64,000 nt of DNA from Pseudomonas mucoides (lineage in GTDB: Bacteria; Pseudomonadota; Gammaproteobacteria; Pseudomonadales; Pseudomonadaceae). This document shows positions 51,282 to 59,682 of this stretch, piece by piece. Every line of letters begins with the position of its first letter. Position 1 is the first letter of the stretch. The stretch is from assembly GCF_015461845.1 (NCBI RefSeq), contig NZ_JACOPW010000010.1, positions 186,001-250,000 of the forward strand, read 5' to 3'. The notes below the pieces were generated by a model that was not told where the DNA came from, did no database searches, and saw only the letters and a list, made by a program, of their open reading frames with translations. The translations under genes and the position numbers were made by a program.

Positions 51282-52553
51282 ATGCCCACCTTTCCCGTCC
51301 ACACCAATGGGCCTTCCAAGGACTACGTCCTTTCGGCCTATAGTCTCCTACTTGAATCCGCTTCAGTGCTAAGGCTCGCTGCGCCGTATTTCAATCGATC
51401 TGATGAGATTATCAAGGCCGCGCGCCGCGGTGCGACCGTACAGCTTCTAGTTGGCCTCAACTCGGCAACTCATCCAGGCGAACTGGCGAAGGTTGTCGCC
51501 GAACCCAACTGTACGGTGCATTACTTCACAGATGGCTTCCACTCAAAGGTTTTCATTGGAGATGACAATCAGGCAATGCTTGGATCAGCGAATCTCACTC
51601 AGGGAGGACTGGTCCAAAACCGCGAAGCAACGATCACGCTGGATCAGCCCCACGACGAGGCTCGCATAGCTGCGCTGCTACTGCATTTCGCCGAGCTTTG
51701 GGATGATGCAGCCATATTGACGCCGGCAGAGCTCAGCAAGTTTCGAATTATCTGGGAATCGGCAAAGAAGTTGCCCTCTGCAGACGCCCTGTTCGACAAG
51801 GGCCTGGCCCCCGTCACGCCTACCAACGTTTTGGTAGGTAGTGAAAAGAAATCACCACAGCGCCTATTCCTGGCTGACATGCAAAAGCTCATTTACAGCC
51901 AGTACATGCCCGCGTTTCGTGAGGTTGCCTCATTCTTGGAGAGTGGTGGGTATCGTCGACCTGAGCTCGCTAGTTTGGATATTTCGGCTGAAACCAACAG
52001 GTTCCTAAACTGGTGTCGCCTTACTCTGATTCTCGATGATGAAACCTGGAAGGAAGCGCCGGAGCTGGACCCGGCGGCGCGGCTTACAAAATTGGCGTCG
52101 ATCTCTCAAGCGTGGGTAGATACGAGGGATCCCCGTATTGAGTCCGGCTACGTAAGTTCACAAAACCTTCTGCACCAGGTGTTTGGATCACCTGAGGCTA
52201 TAGGTCAAAGCAGTCAGGAGCTGCTTACAGAGGGACTGCTGCAGGTGCATGCCTTCTCGGAGTTACTACGGTTTACCCGCGGGGGCTTGGCTCAGCTACC
52301 TGTGGTCTTTTGGAAGGACAACGGCGGCGACGTCACCCGGGTGAAAGCAAGCCTTACACATCTCCTATATGGGAAGGACGACTTTGCCGTCAGGATCTGT
52401 GACTTGCTGTGGTCTGAGAACTACAGACTGTCCAAAATTGGGAAGTTCTGCTCATTGGAGCTTGTCGGGATGGTCAAGCCTCACGAGGCGCCTCCAATCA
52501 ACAGCAGGATGGCCAAGTCCCTGAAATTTCTAGGGCACAACGTCCGGGTTTAG
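51282..52553 (+). CDS. phospholipase D-superfamily protein
   Basis: A 423-aa protein with one HKD motif at residues 87-94 (FHSKVFIGDD) followed by GSANLTQGGL (101-110), the PLD catalytic signature. A single HKD per chain suggests a homodimer, as in PLD nucleases (Nuc, BfiI) used in DNA cleavage and defence. The C-terminal 250 residues are a helical domain that I do not recognise. Nuclease or phospholipase activity is not decided by sequence alone. Confidence 0.75.
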   Translation: MPTFPVHTNGPSKDYVLSAYSLLLESASVLRLAAPYFNRSDEIIKAARRGATVQLLVGLNSATHPGELAKVVAEPNCTVHYFTDGFHSKVFIGDDNQAMLGSANLTQGGLVQNREATITLDQPHDEARIAALLLHFAELWDDAAILTPAELSKFRIIWESAKKLPSADALFDKGLAPVTPTNVLVGSEKKSPQRLFLADMQKLIYSQYMPAFREVASFLESGGYRRPELASLDISAETNRFLNWCRLTLILDDETWKEAPELDPAARLTKLASISQAWVDTRDPRIESGYVSSQNLLHQVFGSPEAIGQSSQELLTEGLLQVHAFSELLRFTRGGLAQLPVVFWKDNGGDVTRVKASLTHLLYGKDDFAVRICDLLWSENYRLSKIGKFCSLELVGMVKPHEAPPINSRMAKSLKFLGHNVRV

Positions 52554-53099
52554 GCCAGACCAACCACTCGACGCTCGACCGCTCCCAAAGCGAGCCATCC
52601 GGACTATCCCTGTCAGCATATGTCCGACTCACTGAATCGGGCAGTGTCAGCTTGGCATCGGCCACTGAGTCAATTCGGGGGCAGCGCCAGTGACTGAGTG
52701 AGGATTGAGCCGCCACGCTGCGCCGGGTGTGACTGCAAACTCCGGCTGCGGAGGTTCCAATCATGGGACTGCGCTCCGGCGCTTATGTCCTGCACATCAA
52801 CGCTGTGAAAGTTGCTTAGCCGAGCAACCGAGACTTGGGCCTGGCAGGACGCGAAACAAAACACGTTACCAGCCCTCTTTTCGCTGATGTCAGGCTGCCA
52901 TGCTTAAATCGTTGCCGTAATACAGCCGACAGGTAAACACACGACGACCACTACACAGATTCCCGTCGCGCCGATATGCGAAAGACCTAAAAAACGTGGT
53001 TCTGCGCCCATTTTCGGTTAATATTTTCTGAGTGATCTGGGCATATTTTAAGAAAATTCTGGCTCTGTTAAAAAAATCTAGCCAAAGACAGGGGGAATA
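52554..53099. other. gene-poor region upstream of fic
   Basis: 546 bp with no convincing gene. The last 100 bp are AT-rich (TTAATATTTT; AATTCTGGCTCTGTTAAAA) and end with CAGGGGGAATA before the Fic start, so the promoter and ribosome binding site lie here. The remainder shows nothing I can assign. Confidence 0.4.
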
Positions 53100-54599
53100 A
53101 TGGGAAATATGGTGGGTTACGCCCATTTGATCAATGAGATGAGGCTGAAGGCTATCGGGGTAAAGAACCCAGCACTCGTTCAACCCGTCACCCGCATTGA
53201 GCGGATCAACGGCGCGCTTGCAGTACCGCAGGCGGTTGCGCCGGAGGCTGGGGATTTTCTCGCCCACATCATCTTTGCGCTCAAACATGAGGGCGTCAAC
53301 CTCTCTATTTTGGCGCAGGCTCTGCCTCGCATTGAAGCTCGAATCCTTGTCGAGGCCATAACCCAATCTCCCAGCAGCGGCTATCTGCGCAAAGTCTGCT
53401 TCCTCTGGGAAGCCTATTCCGACTTATTACTGGACTACACGGACAAGCCTCGGGGCCCTGGCGTCCTGCTGTTTGATCCAGAGCGGTACATCACGGGCCC
53501 ATCGGTGCGAAACAACCGCTGGCGCGTGGACTTCAATGGTCTTGGGACGCTCCAATATTGCGCGACGGTAGAACGCACGCCTGAGGTTCAGGCCCTGCTT
53601 GAATACGACATTCTCGGCCGTTCGAAAGAGTTCATTGCCTCCTTGCCTAAGGAAATGATGGATCGCGCCATAAACTGGGCGTACCTGAGCGAAACAGATT
53701 CTTCATTTGCGATTGAAAAGGAAGCACCAAGCCAGCAGAAGTCAGAGCGTTTTGTTCAATTACTGCGCCAGGCACATGACCGCCAGCCGCTTACCGAAGA
53801 CTACTTGGTTTCTTTGCAAAACAATGCGATTTCCCAACCGCTCGAATGGGCGGTGGCCTTCCGGCATGAACAAAACCACCTGACCAACTCCTTTCGAGGA
53901 GCGGCGGGGGTCACCTATATCCCCCCCCCTCCAGATCTTTGCCGGGAGCTGATGTTCGAACTCATGGCCTTCGCAAACCGTGCACCCTTGGAGCTTGACC
54001 CGCTGGTGGCCGCCGGCATTGCCTCATTCGGGTTCGTCTTCTTGCACCCCTTCATGGATGGGAATGGGCGACTGTCGCGCTTCTTGATACACCAGGCATT
54101 GTGCTGCAGTGGTGCGCTGGAGAACGGCTTGTTACTTCCTGTCTCCGTGGCCATGAAACGAGAGGAGCAACGCTATCTAGAAGCTCTGCAGAGCTTCTCA
54201 AAACCTGCACGGCAATTCTGGGACGTTCGTTGGATCGATGCCGACAACATGTCGCTTAACTTCACCGGCGACCCAAGCCTATATCGCTACTGGGATGCGA
54301 CTGAGTGTGTGGCCTTCACGCTGGAAATGGCCAAGCGGGCATTGGAAGTCGAACTTAGGGAAGAAACTGAGTATTTGCAACGATACGACACCTTGCTCAA
54401 GGTGGTTAATGACAACTATGACGTGCGCGGCAACCTCTTGAGTAAGCTGATTATGCAGTGCTTAGACCAGAACGGGGTCGTATCAAAGGGTCGGCGCAAG
54501 CAATACAACGGGTATATCCAAGAGGAGGTTTTCGACTTCCTGGAAGGTCACGCCCAGGCCCTTCTGGCAGAAGCCTACACAGAGCCCGACGACGAATAG
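53100..54599 (+). CDS. Fic-domain protein
   Basis: 499 aa with the Fic motif HPFMDGNGRLSR (His316), which transfers AMP (or another phosphate-containing group) from a nucleotide to a target protein. An inhibitory-helix-like motif SSFAIEK (residues 201-207, with Glu206) precedes the core; the usual final Gly/Asn is Lys, so autoinhibition may be altered. This is the class II arrangement (inhibitory helix N-terminal to the core). A C-terminal winged-helix-like domain is likely (VRGNLLSKLIMQCLDQNGVVSKGR). No small antitoxin is adjacent. Confidence 0.85.
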   Translation: MGNMVGYAHLINEMRLKAIGVKNPALVQPVTRIERINGALAVPQAVAPEAGDFLAHIIFALKHEGVNLSILAQALPRIEARILVEAITQSPSSGYLRKVCFLWEAYSDLLLDYTDKPRGPGVLLFDPERYITGPSVRNNRWRVDFNGLGTLQYCATVERTPEVQALLEYDILGRSKEFIASLPKEMMDRAINWAYLSETDSSFAIEKEAPSQQKSERFVQLLRQAHDRQPLTEDYLVSLQNNAISQPLEWAVAFRHEQNHLTNSFRGAAGVTYIPPPPDLCRELMFELMAFANRAPLELDPLVAAGIASFGFVFLHPFMDGNGRLSRFLIHQALCCSGALENGLLLPVSVAMKREEQRYLEALQSFSKPARQFWDVRWIDADNMSLNFTGDPSLYRYWDATECVAFTLEMAKRALEVELREETEYLQRYDTLLKVVNDNYDVRGNLLSKLIMQCLDQNGVVSKGRRKQYNGYIQEEVFDFLEGHAQALLAEAYTEPDDE

Positions 54600-54672
54600 T
54601 TCAGCCCAAACCTTAACCCAGGGTACATAGCATTCTCGGCCCCCTGAACCACGCCTTGCCGTGTGACCTACT

Positions 54673-54806
54673 AAATAAAGTCTGTCGGAAACCGGTGTTG
54701 AGGCACCCAATGCATCGCGCCATTCAACGCACCTAAGGCTCTGATTTATAGGGTAAGCGGCGGATTTCAGCGACAGCATTCAAATGCTCTGCGACAGACT
54801 TTATTT
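54673..54806. repeat. 134-bp element bounded by 15-bp inverted repeats
   Basis: AAATAAAGTCTGTCG (54673-54687) and its perfect complement CGACAGACTTTATTT (54792-54806) bracket about 104 bp of non-coding DNA. The end sequence resembles those of the two elements at 55.36-55.64 kb (AATAAAG...TGTC). It could be a structured RNA or a tiny mobile element. Confidence 0.6.
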
Positions 54807-55361
54807 CGTGGCTACACCTGGCGACAGTGCCACCCAAAGCGTTACCACTAAATAAATAACATCATAGCAAAGCGGCCCTATTTTCCTATGGCACCCCTCG
54901 AACTACCTGTTACATCTCCTGTGAAACGCTCTTCCTTTAAAAGCGTCCTACCCGGCCGGCCCAGGTGCACGCCGCACAGGAAAAGCTGGGGGAGAAGCAG
55001 AAAGAAAAGGGCCTGGCGACAGCCAGGCAAAGGAAAGAAAGGAAAAGCGGTTAATCAGAATGGTGGGTAGGTTCAGGCCCAGCAAATCTGGGGGAATTAG
55101 GGTTTTGGAGATGTTAGGAGGTGCGCCAGATGAAGCAGATCTCCCCCTGCTATGATGTTTCGTTTTAGGTCGGTTTTGGCATAAAACCCGAGAAAATTGG
55201 TTATATGGAGATATTCGGTTTGGAGGTGCACTGGCGGTTCAGACCCGTTGTGAGCCTCCCGCCAGGCGAATTGAAACGGCCTTGGCCATCAGCCAGGACT
55301 GCTTACATTTTCTGTATCTTTCGATTTTTGTAAGGTGGCTGGCCATCCGGCAGGACTAAAC

Positions 55362-55478
55362 AATAAAGGTTGTCACAAACAGTGTGCACCCCGCTCTGTT
55401 CGGACAACTAACTGTCCTCAACCACCCGGCAAGTGTAGGTTTGGCCTAGTCAGAGGGGGTGTTGTGACAACCTTTATT
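55362..55478. repeat. inverted-repeat element, copy A
   Basis: AATAAAGGTTGTCACAA (55362-55378) and TTGTGACAACCTTTATT (55462-55478) are a perfect 17-bp inverted pair about 83 bp apart. Together with flanking GGTGGCTGG...GTCGTGCGGAAAA it forms a unit of about 164 bp, repeated immediately downstream. The spacer differs from copy B at many positions while the ends are kept. Confidence 0.7.
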
Positions 55479-55525
55479 CTTTCTAGTCGTGCGGAAAAGT
55501 GGCTGGTCAGCCAGCAGGGCGAAAC

Positions 55526-55639
55526 AATAAAGGTTGTCACAACCAGGGCACCCCGCTCTGCTCGGACGGCTAACTGCCGTCAAGCAGCAGGACAGCCTAT
55601 GTTTGCCCAGTCAAAGGAGGTGTTGTGACAGCCTTTATT
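55526..55639. repeat. inverted-repeat element, copy B
   Basis: AATAAAGGTTGTCACAA (55526-55542) and TTGTGACAGCCTTTATT (55623-55639, one mismatch) repeat copy A at an offset of about 164 bp. The whole 54.6-55.8 kb gap holds no convincing gene; it also has a 7-bp GCCTGGC/GCCAGGC hairpin at 55011-55028. Confidence 0.7.
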
Positions 55640-55811
55640 CTTTGTAATCGTGCGGAAAAACAGGTGGGCTGATGTCAGAGCCACTCCTGGTGGGCCAGCT
55701 TACAAGGGGGACACACGTTTCGCCGGGGCATCGTCGATAACCTCTCCCTTTCAGCCCGCCGTGGAAGGTTAATGTTGTGACGTCCTTGGTCATGATTTGT
55801 ATGCTCCACGT

Positions 55812-55985
55812 TCAGTTATCCAGCCTGGCAGGCACTGACGAAGGTCCATATGTTTTTAGGTTGGCGACAAGGACATTGATCCTGGCCAACGCTGCTGATT
55901 GTTCAGTTGCAGGTGCATTCAGGGCTTGTGCTTTGACCTCGGCAACTAGCAGTGCAATTGGCTTGTTCGGCTGTTCGGTGGACAT
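55812..55985 (-). CDS. small hypothetical protein (57 aa)
   Basis: A short minus-strand gene starting MSTEQPNKPIALLVAEVKAQ and ending ARLDN. AGGA lies seven to eight bases before the ATG. It is polar and helical with alanine-rich segments, likely cytoplasmic. It follows the 417-aa gene on the same strand by about 120 bp. Unknown function; called because of its start signals and coding-like composition. Confidence 0.45.
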   Translation of the reverse strand: MSTEQPNKPIALLVAEVKAQALNAPATEQSAALARINVLVANLKTYGPSSVPARLDN

Positions 55986-56103
55986 GAGACGTTCCTATTG
56001 GTACGGCCGCACTAACATAACGGCACCTGGCGTTCTGCCCACCTGGGCGATGTGACACGGCCGCTGACCGGTTGGACGTGGAGCGTCATGATGAATGAGG
56101 CTG

Positions 56104-57357
56104 TCAGCCTAGCTTGTCTGAGTGTATGAACGCATTGCCGTAGTTAACGTCCTCGTACGGGGCAGCCATTGCAATGCCCGAAGCGCGCGTCATGTCGCAG
56201 TACATCGCCAGTAACCGCAGCGTCGTTTTTCTCATTGTCGAATGGCTGCGGTATAGGGTGTCTGGATTGATTCTGAGGCCGTAATCAGAGAGCCGGCATT
56301 GCACGAAATCAGTGAGAGTGTGCCGATTGTCATAGGCACTGAAGACCGCAGGGACCTTGAGATCCGAAAGCCTCACCGTTCCGGGGTTGTTGGGGTATTG
56401 ATTCCTAGCGGCATGGGCATACTCGACCATCAGTTGTTCATGAACCATGCCCGCCCCCAAAATGCCCAACCAGCTGCCCAGGGTCCCGGTGTGCATCCGA
56501 AAACGCACCTTCCGCTTGCTCCATTCGGCGAAGAACCCCTGAACCTGCAATGGATCTTCAAGATCCCGCCAGCAGATCAGAGGGATGCCACTCAGGCTTT
56601 TCTTGTTGAGTGCTTCATTGAAATGCCTTTGAATATCCAAAAGGCGATCGACCGTTTCTTCTGTCAGGCTGAGATTCCGCATACGGAGGTATACGGCGCT
56701 ACCCTCATCCTTGCTAATCATCATGTTGAAGGCGTGGACAATCATCTGGTAATCGGCGAGCAAGGCTATGCGTGTAATGAAGGAATCGCTGAATTCATCC
56801 GTGATTCGATCCGGATTGTTCTTGGTTACCGGCAAAACTCCAGAAACGATCAGCCAACAGTAAACACCTAATGGCGCGTCTTTGAACTCACTGACAAAGC
56901 ATCGTGTGAGCAGATCTCGCCTGACTAGAGGCGAGTAGCCAGCGAACTCCCCTATCAATACCTCAGCTATCTCCAATGCAGGATTGGCCAAAACCCCAGT
57001 GCTTTTTTCCGTAACCACAGTCATGTAGGCCATCTGGTAGTCATTCCAGAAGTTGTCGACTGCTTCAATCTGCTCAGAGGAAAGATTTGGTGGCGGAGGT
57101 ACATTCGGATTTACCTGCATCAACTCCTCGGTGGTGTTGGCCAGGCTCACCTCAAGGATGAAAAACACCAAATGCTTTATGACTTCAGCCTCTCGGCCCG
57201 AATGCCGGCACTCGACCATTTGCGTGACCCGCTCAACAATCCTTCGGAGCTGCGAGCGTTCTTCGGCATCCATGCCTACGTGAACGACCAAATCGTTGAA
57301 GAAGACCAAATCAAGAAAATCCAGACCTGCCCTATGTGCCTTGGTCATGCGCGGCAT
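56104..57357 (-). CDS. hypothetical protein (417 aa)
   Basis: A soluble, largely helical protein that I do not recognise. It has no signal peptide and a Pro-rich linker NPNVPPPPNLSSEQ near residue 90. The start follows the stop of the glycine-rich membrane protein by 5 bp, so the two form an operon and probably work together. It contains several acidic-aromatic helices (EAVDNFWNDYQMAYMTVV) but no known catalytic motif. Confidence 0.6.
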   Translation of the reverse strand: MPRMTKAHRAGLDFLDLVFFNDLVVHVGMDAEERSQLRRIVERVTQMVECRHSGREAEVIKHLVFFILEVSLANTTEELMQVNPNVPPPPNLSSEQIEAVDNFWNDYQMAYMTVVTEKSTGVLANPALEIAEVLIGEFAGYSPLVRRDLLTRCFVSEFKDAPLGVYCWLIVSGVLPVTKNNPDRITDEFSDSFITRIALLADYQMIVHAFNMMISKDEGSAVYLRMRNLSLTEETVDRLLDIQRHFNEALNKKSLSGIPLICWRDLEDPLQVQGFFAEWSKRKVRFRMHTGTLGSWLGILGAGMVHEQLMVEYAHAARNQYPNNPGTVRLSDLKVPAVFSAYDNRHTLTDFVQCRLSDYGLRINPDTLYRSHSTMRKTTLRLLAMYCDMTRASGIAMAAPYEDVNYGNAFIHSDKLG

Positions 57358-57362
57358 GTGCC

Positions 57363-57776
57363 CTACCCTTTTTTGTCTGCCTCTGAGACACCAACCGCTA
57401 CACCCGCGCCAGCCGCAGCACCTAATACTGCTCCGGTCGAAGCCACTACAGTGGCGCCTACCGCCATTCCACCACCGCCTGCGGCGAGAGCCCCTCCTCC
57501 AACAGCCGCCAGTGAGGCGTTTGTCAACGCAACGCCTGTGAGTGAGCTAATCGCTGTCCCTGATGCCGTTGCGCCCAACAACCCTGCAGATCCGGCGGCT
57601 GCGGCGAGTGGACCTGCAAAAGCCAGCGCTGTACCACCAGTGGCCAGCGTACCAAGGCATACCAATGCGGCTTTGCCAGGGTTTTCGACCACGATGTCGA
57701 CCGCAGATACTGCTAGATCACCTACAGTGCCAACCGCGCTGCCAACCAAATCAAAAAGCGAGTCAAAAAAAGACAT
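57363..57776 (-). CDS. glycine/alanine-rich membrane protein
   Basis: 137 aa, starting MSFFDSLFDLVGSAVGT at the ATG at 57776 with GGAG seven bases upstream (the frame is open to 57827). It has one long run of glycine-zipper-like hydrophobic segments (LAFAGPLAAAAGSAGLLGATASG; AAVGGGALAAGGGGMAVGATVVASTGAVLG) and a short charged end (SEADKKG). Such composition occurs in membrane-inserting toxins, bacteriocins and phage/plasmid membrane proteins. Function is inferred only. Confidence 0.6.
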   Translation of the reverse strand: MSFFDSLFDLVGSAVGTVGDLAVSAVDIVVENPGKAALVCLGTLATGGTALAFAGPLAAAAGSAGLLGATASGTAISSLTGVALTNASLAAVGGGALAAGGGGMAVGATVVASTGAVLGAAAGAGVAVGVSEADKKG

Positions 57777-58046
57777 GTTGAACTCCAGGTTACGCTCGAA
57801 AGACATTTCCGAACGGCTTGGAGGCAATTCTGTTCTGACGACATGAGGCTGACTATTGCGAAAAATGTAGTACCTTTTCCTACACTAGCACAGCGCAGAA
57901 ACCAGCACGTCCAAGATCAATCAGCTAGGCCACCCGAAATAACGGGGCATTCGTGTTACTGAAATCCCGAGTGAGCGGTTGGCTATGTGCGCCAGATAAG
58001 GACGTTAGAATGTCCCGTAATACACACTGACGAGGACACCAGGACT

Positions 58047-58346
58047 ATGCTCGAAATCAACCCATCTTCAGAGACCAAGCAACGCGTCGATGACCTCTAT
58101 TCCGCCGCCTGTAAACACGGCACAACCTATGAGGCCGTCGTCCACTCTACGTTCTGCGATTCGATGCTGGATGAGTTTTCCGATCAGGAGTCTGACAAGC
58201 CCGCTTTCGCTTATGCGCGTGAGACCTATGGATATCAAACCCAAGAGGAGCTCCGGGCGACTCAAGCAGAAGACTGGGATAACGGAGTTTGCTCGCACGG
58301 CTTGGATTCTATGACCTGTCCCGCCGGGTGCTTTGAGCAAGACTGA
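58047..58346 (+). CDS. small hypothetical protein with Cys/His cluster
   Basis: 99 aa, acidic, starting MLEINPSSETKQRV at the ATG at 58047. The C-terminal end has a metal-binding-like cluster (GVCSHGLDSMTCPAGCF) and an earlier CKHG. It is followed 51 bp later by the coiled-coil RNase-like gene. Not recognised; could be an accessory zinc protein. Confidence 0.5.
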   Translation: MLEINPSSETKQRVDDLYSAACKHGTTYEAVVHSTFCDSMLDEFSDQESDKPAFAYARETYGYQTQEELRATQAEDWDNGVCSHGLDSMTCPAGCFEQD

Positions 58347-58397
58347 TCCTCGATGGCGGTACACGAATAACCGAAATAGACAGGACTTAAGGCAACC

Positions 58398-59666
58398 ATG
58401 GAACTCAACCCCTATCGCAAGCGATTTGAGGCCGCATCTGCGGCTCTACTGGTAGCCAAAAAGAATGTCGAAGAGCAGCACACTCTCCTCGGGTGGCTCC
58501 ACTGTTTTAACGAAGTGGAGGCCAAGGCGTCACTTGAACTAGCGCGAGCGCGAGTGGGGACAATTCAGAAAGAGTTGAACTCAACTCGTATGGGTAGCCC
58601 CTACCTTGCGACCTGGGCGCCACTATCTGTAAGTGAAATCATAAAGCTGCGCCTGTTTGGCACAATACCCCATCCAAAATGTGAGTCGAAGCCGAAGGTA
58701 GACACTGAGCGTGAGGCTAAGATTGCCAAACTCGAGTCTGAGCTCAAAATTCAGATCGGCGCCGTCGAGAAAATCTACTACCAGATCCAGTTCCATAAAA
58801 CCTTGGACTGGCTAGAGGCAGATGCCGAAATCGCCACCTATAACCGCCAAGTCGCAGACCTTGAACCCGACGTCGCTAAACTCGATGCGGATGTCAGACG
58901 GTTTGACGAGCACCTGGTGGATCCGCTGCGTGAAATGAAAAAGCTAACCGGTGAGTTGGCCTTGGCTATCGAGGCTCGGGCGTCTGCGGCTGAATTTGAC
59001 CTTCGGTTCAAAGCTGCACCGGACGCAATTAGCCGGCGGGTCGTACAGCAACAATGCTTCAACCTGTTTGGGCTCGAAGACACGGATAAAGCTGTCCGTA
59101 TCAAAACCGGTCAGGTGGAGTCTCTGCAGCGCAATCTTGCAAAGGTTGAGACACGAATTGCTGAGTTGCAAAAGCGTGAAAGCAGGGGCATTACCCGCCT
59201 TGTCATCGATGGCACAAACCTCTGCTATCGGGGCAGGAACCCGAATCGCAAATTCATCGGTGTGGTTGCACTCACTCACCTGGTTCCGACCCTTCAGCAA
59301 CTGTGGCCTGGCGTCGAGATCATAATCTGCTTCGATCCGGGGACTTTGAAGAACTCGGCGAAACTTTGGCCAGATGGTGAAAAGCATTTCCATCACTCAG
59401 TTCAGATCCACGAGATCGCACCAGGACACAAAGCAGATGAGAGCATCATCGAACTCGCAAGTGGTGAGACTGAGTACATCTTAAGCAATGATACGTTCCG
59501 AGACTTTCAGAATCGTCCTCCTGTCAAAAAAGGCCGCGTATTCAAGGCTGACATCACGACAAACGACATTCTGGTAGTGGAGCTCGCGGCACACGCTAGA
59601 TTCGGCTCTTCCCAGAGTGTGCCATTCAACGCCATTCCTCTTAAAAGCCCTGAAGCGTCAGCATGA
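58398..59666 (+). CDS. coiled-coil protein with NYN/PIN (Regnase-like) nuclease domain
   Basis: 422 aa. Residues about 1-255 are charged helices with a coiled-coil look (AKIAKLESELKIQIGAVEKIYYQIQF). The C-terminal 160 residues resemble the Zc3h12a/NYN PIN-like nuclease fold: RLVIDGTNLCYRG with the first acidic residue, VEIIICFDPGT, HKADESIIELA and YILSNDTFRDF with the Asn-Asp pair that coordinates metal. Endoribonuclease activity is inferred from family knowledge. The pairing of a coiled coil with this nuclease is unusual. Confidence 0.7.
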   Translation: MELNPYRKRFEAASAALLVAKKNVEEQHTLLGWLHCFNEVEAKASLELARARVGTIQKELNSTRMGSPYLATWAPLSVSEIIKLRLFGTIPHPKCESKPKVDTEREAKIAKLESELKIQIGAVEKIYYQIQFHKTLDWLEADAEIATYNRQVADLEPDVAKLDADVRRFDEHLVDPLREMKKLTGELALAIEARASAAEFDLRFKAAPDAISRRVVQQQCFNLFGLEDTDKAVRIKTGQVESLQRNLAKVETRIAELQKRESRGITRLVIDGTNLCYRGRNPNRKFIGVVALTHLVPTLQQLWPGVEIIICFDPGTLKNSAKLWPDGEKHFHHSVQIHEIAPGHKADESIIELASGETEYILSNDTFRDFQNRPPVKKGRVFKADITTNDILVVELAAHARFGSSQSVPFNAIPLKSPEASA

Positions 59667-59682
59667 TCGTGAAGTTTGCCGG

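Noticed and set aside
54888..55070. 60-codon plus-strand frame, basic protein
   Set aside because: Low-complexity basic sequence over a hairpin-rich non-coding stretch, with no start signal.
54600..55700. Possible CRISPR array in the repeat region
   Set aside because: Only two tandem units of about 164 bp and one separate element; repeats are paired inverted ends, not short direct repeats with unique spacers, and no cas genes are present.
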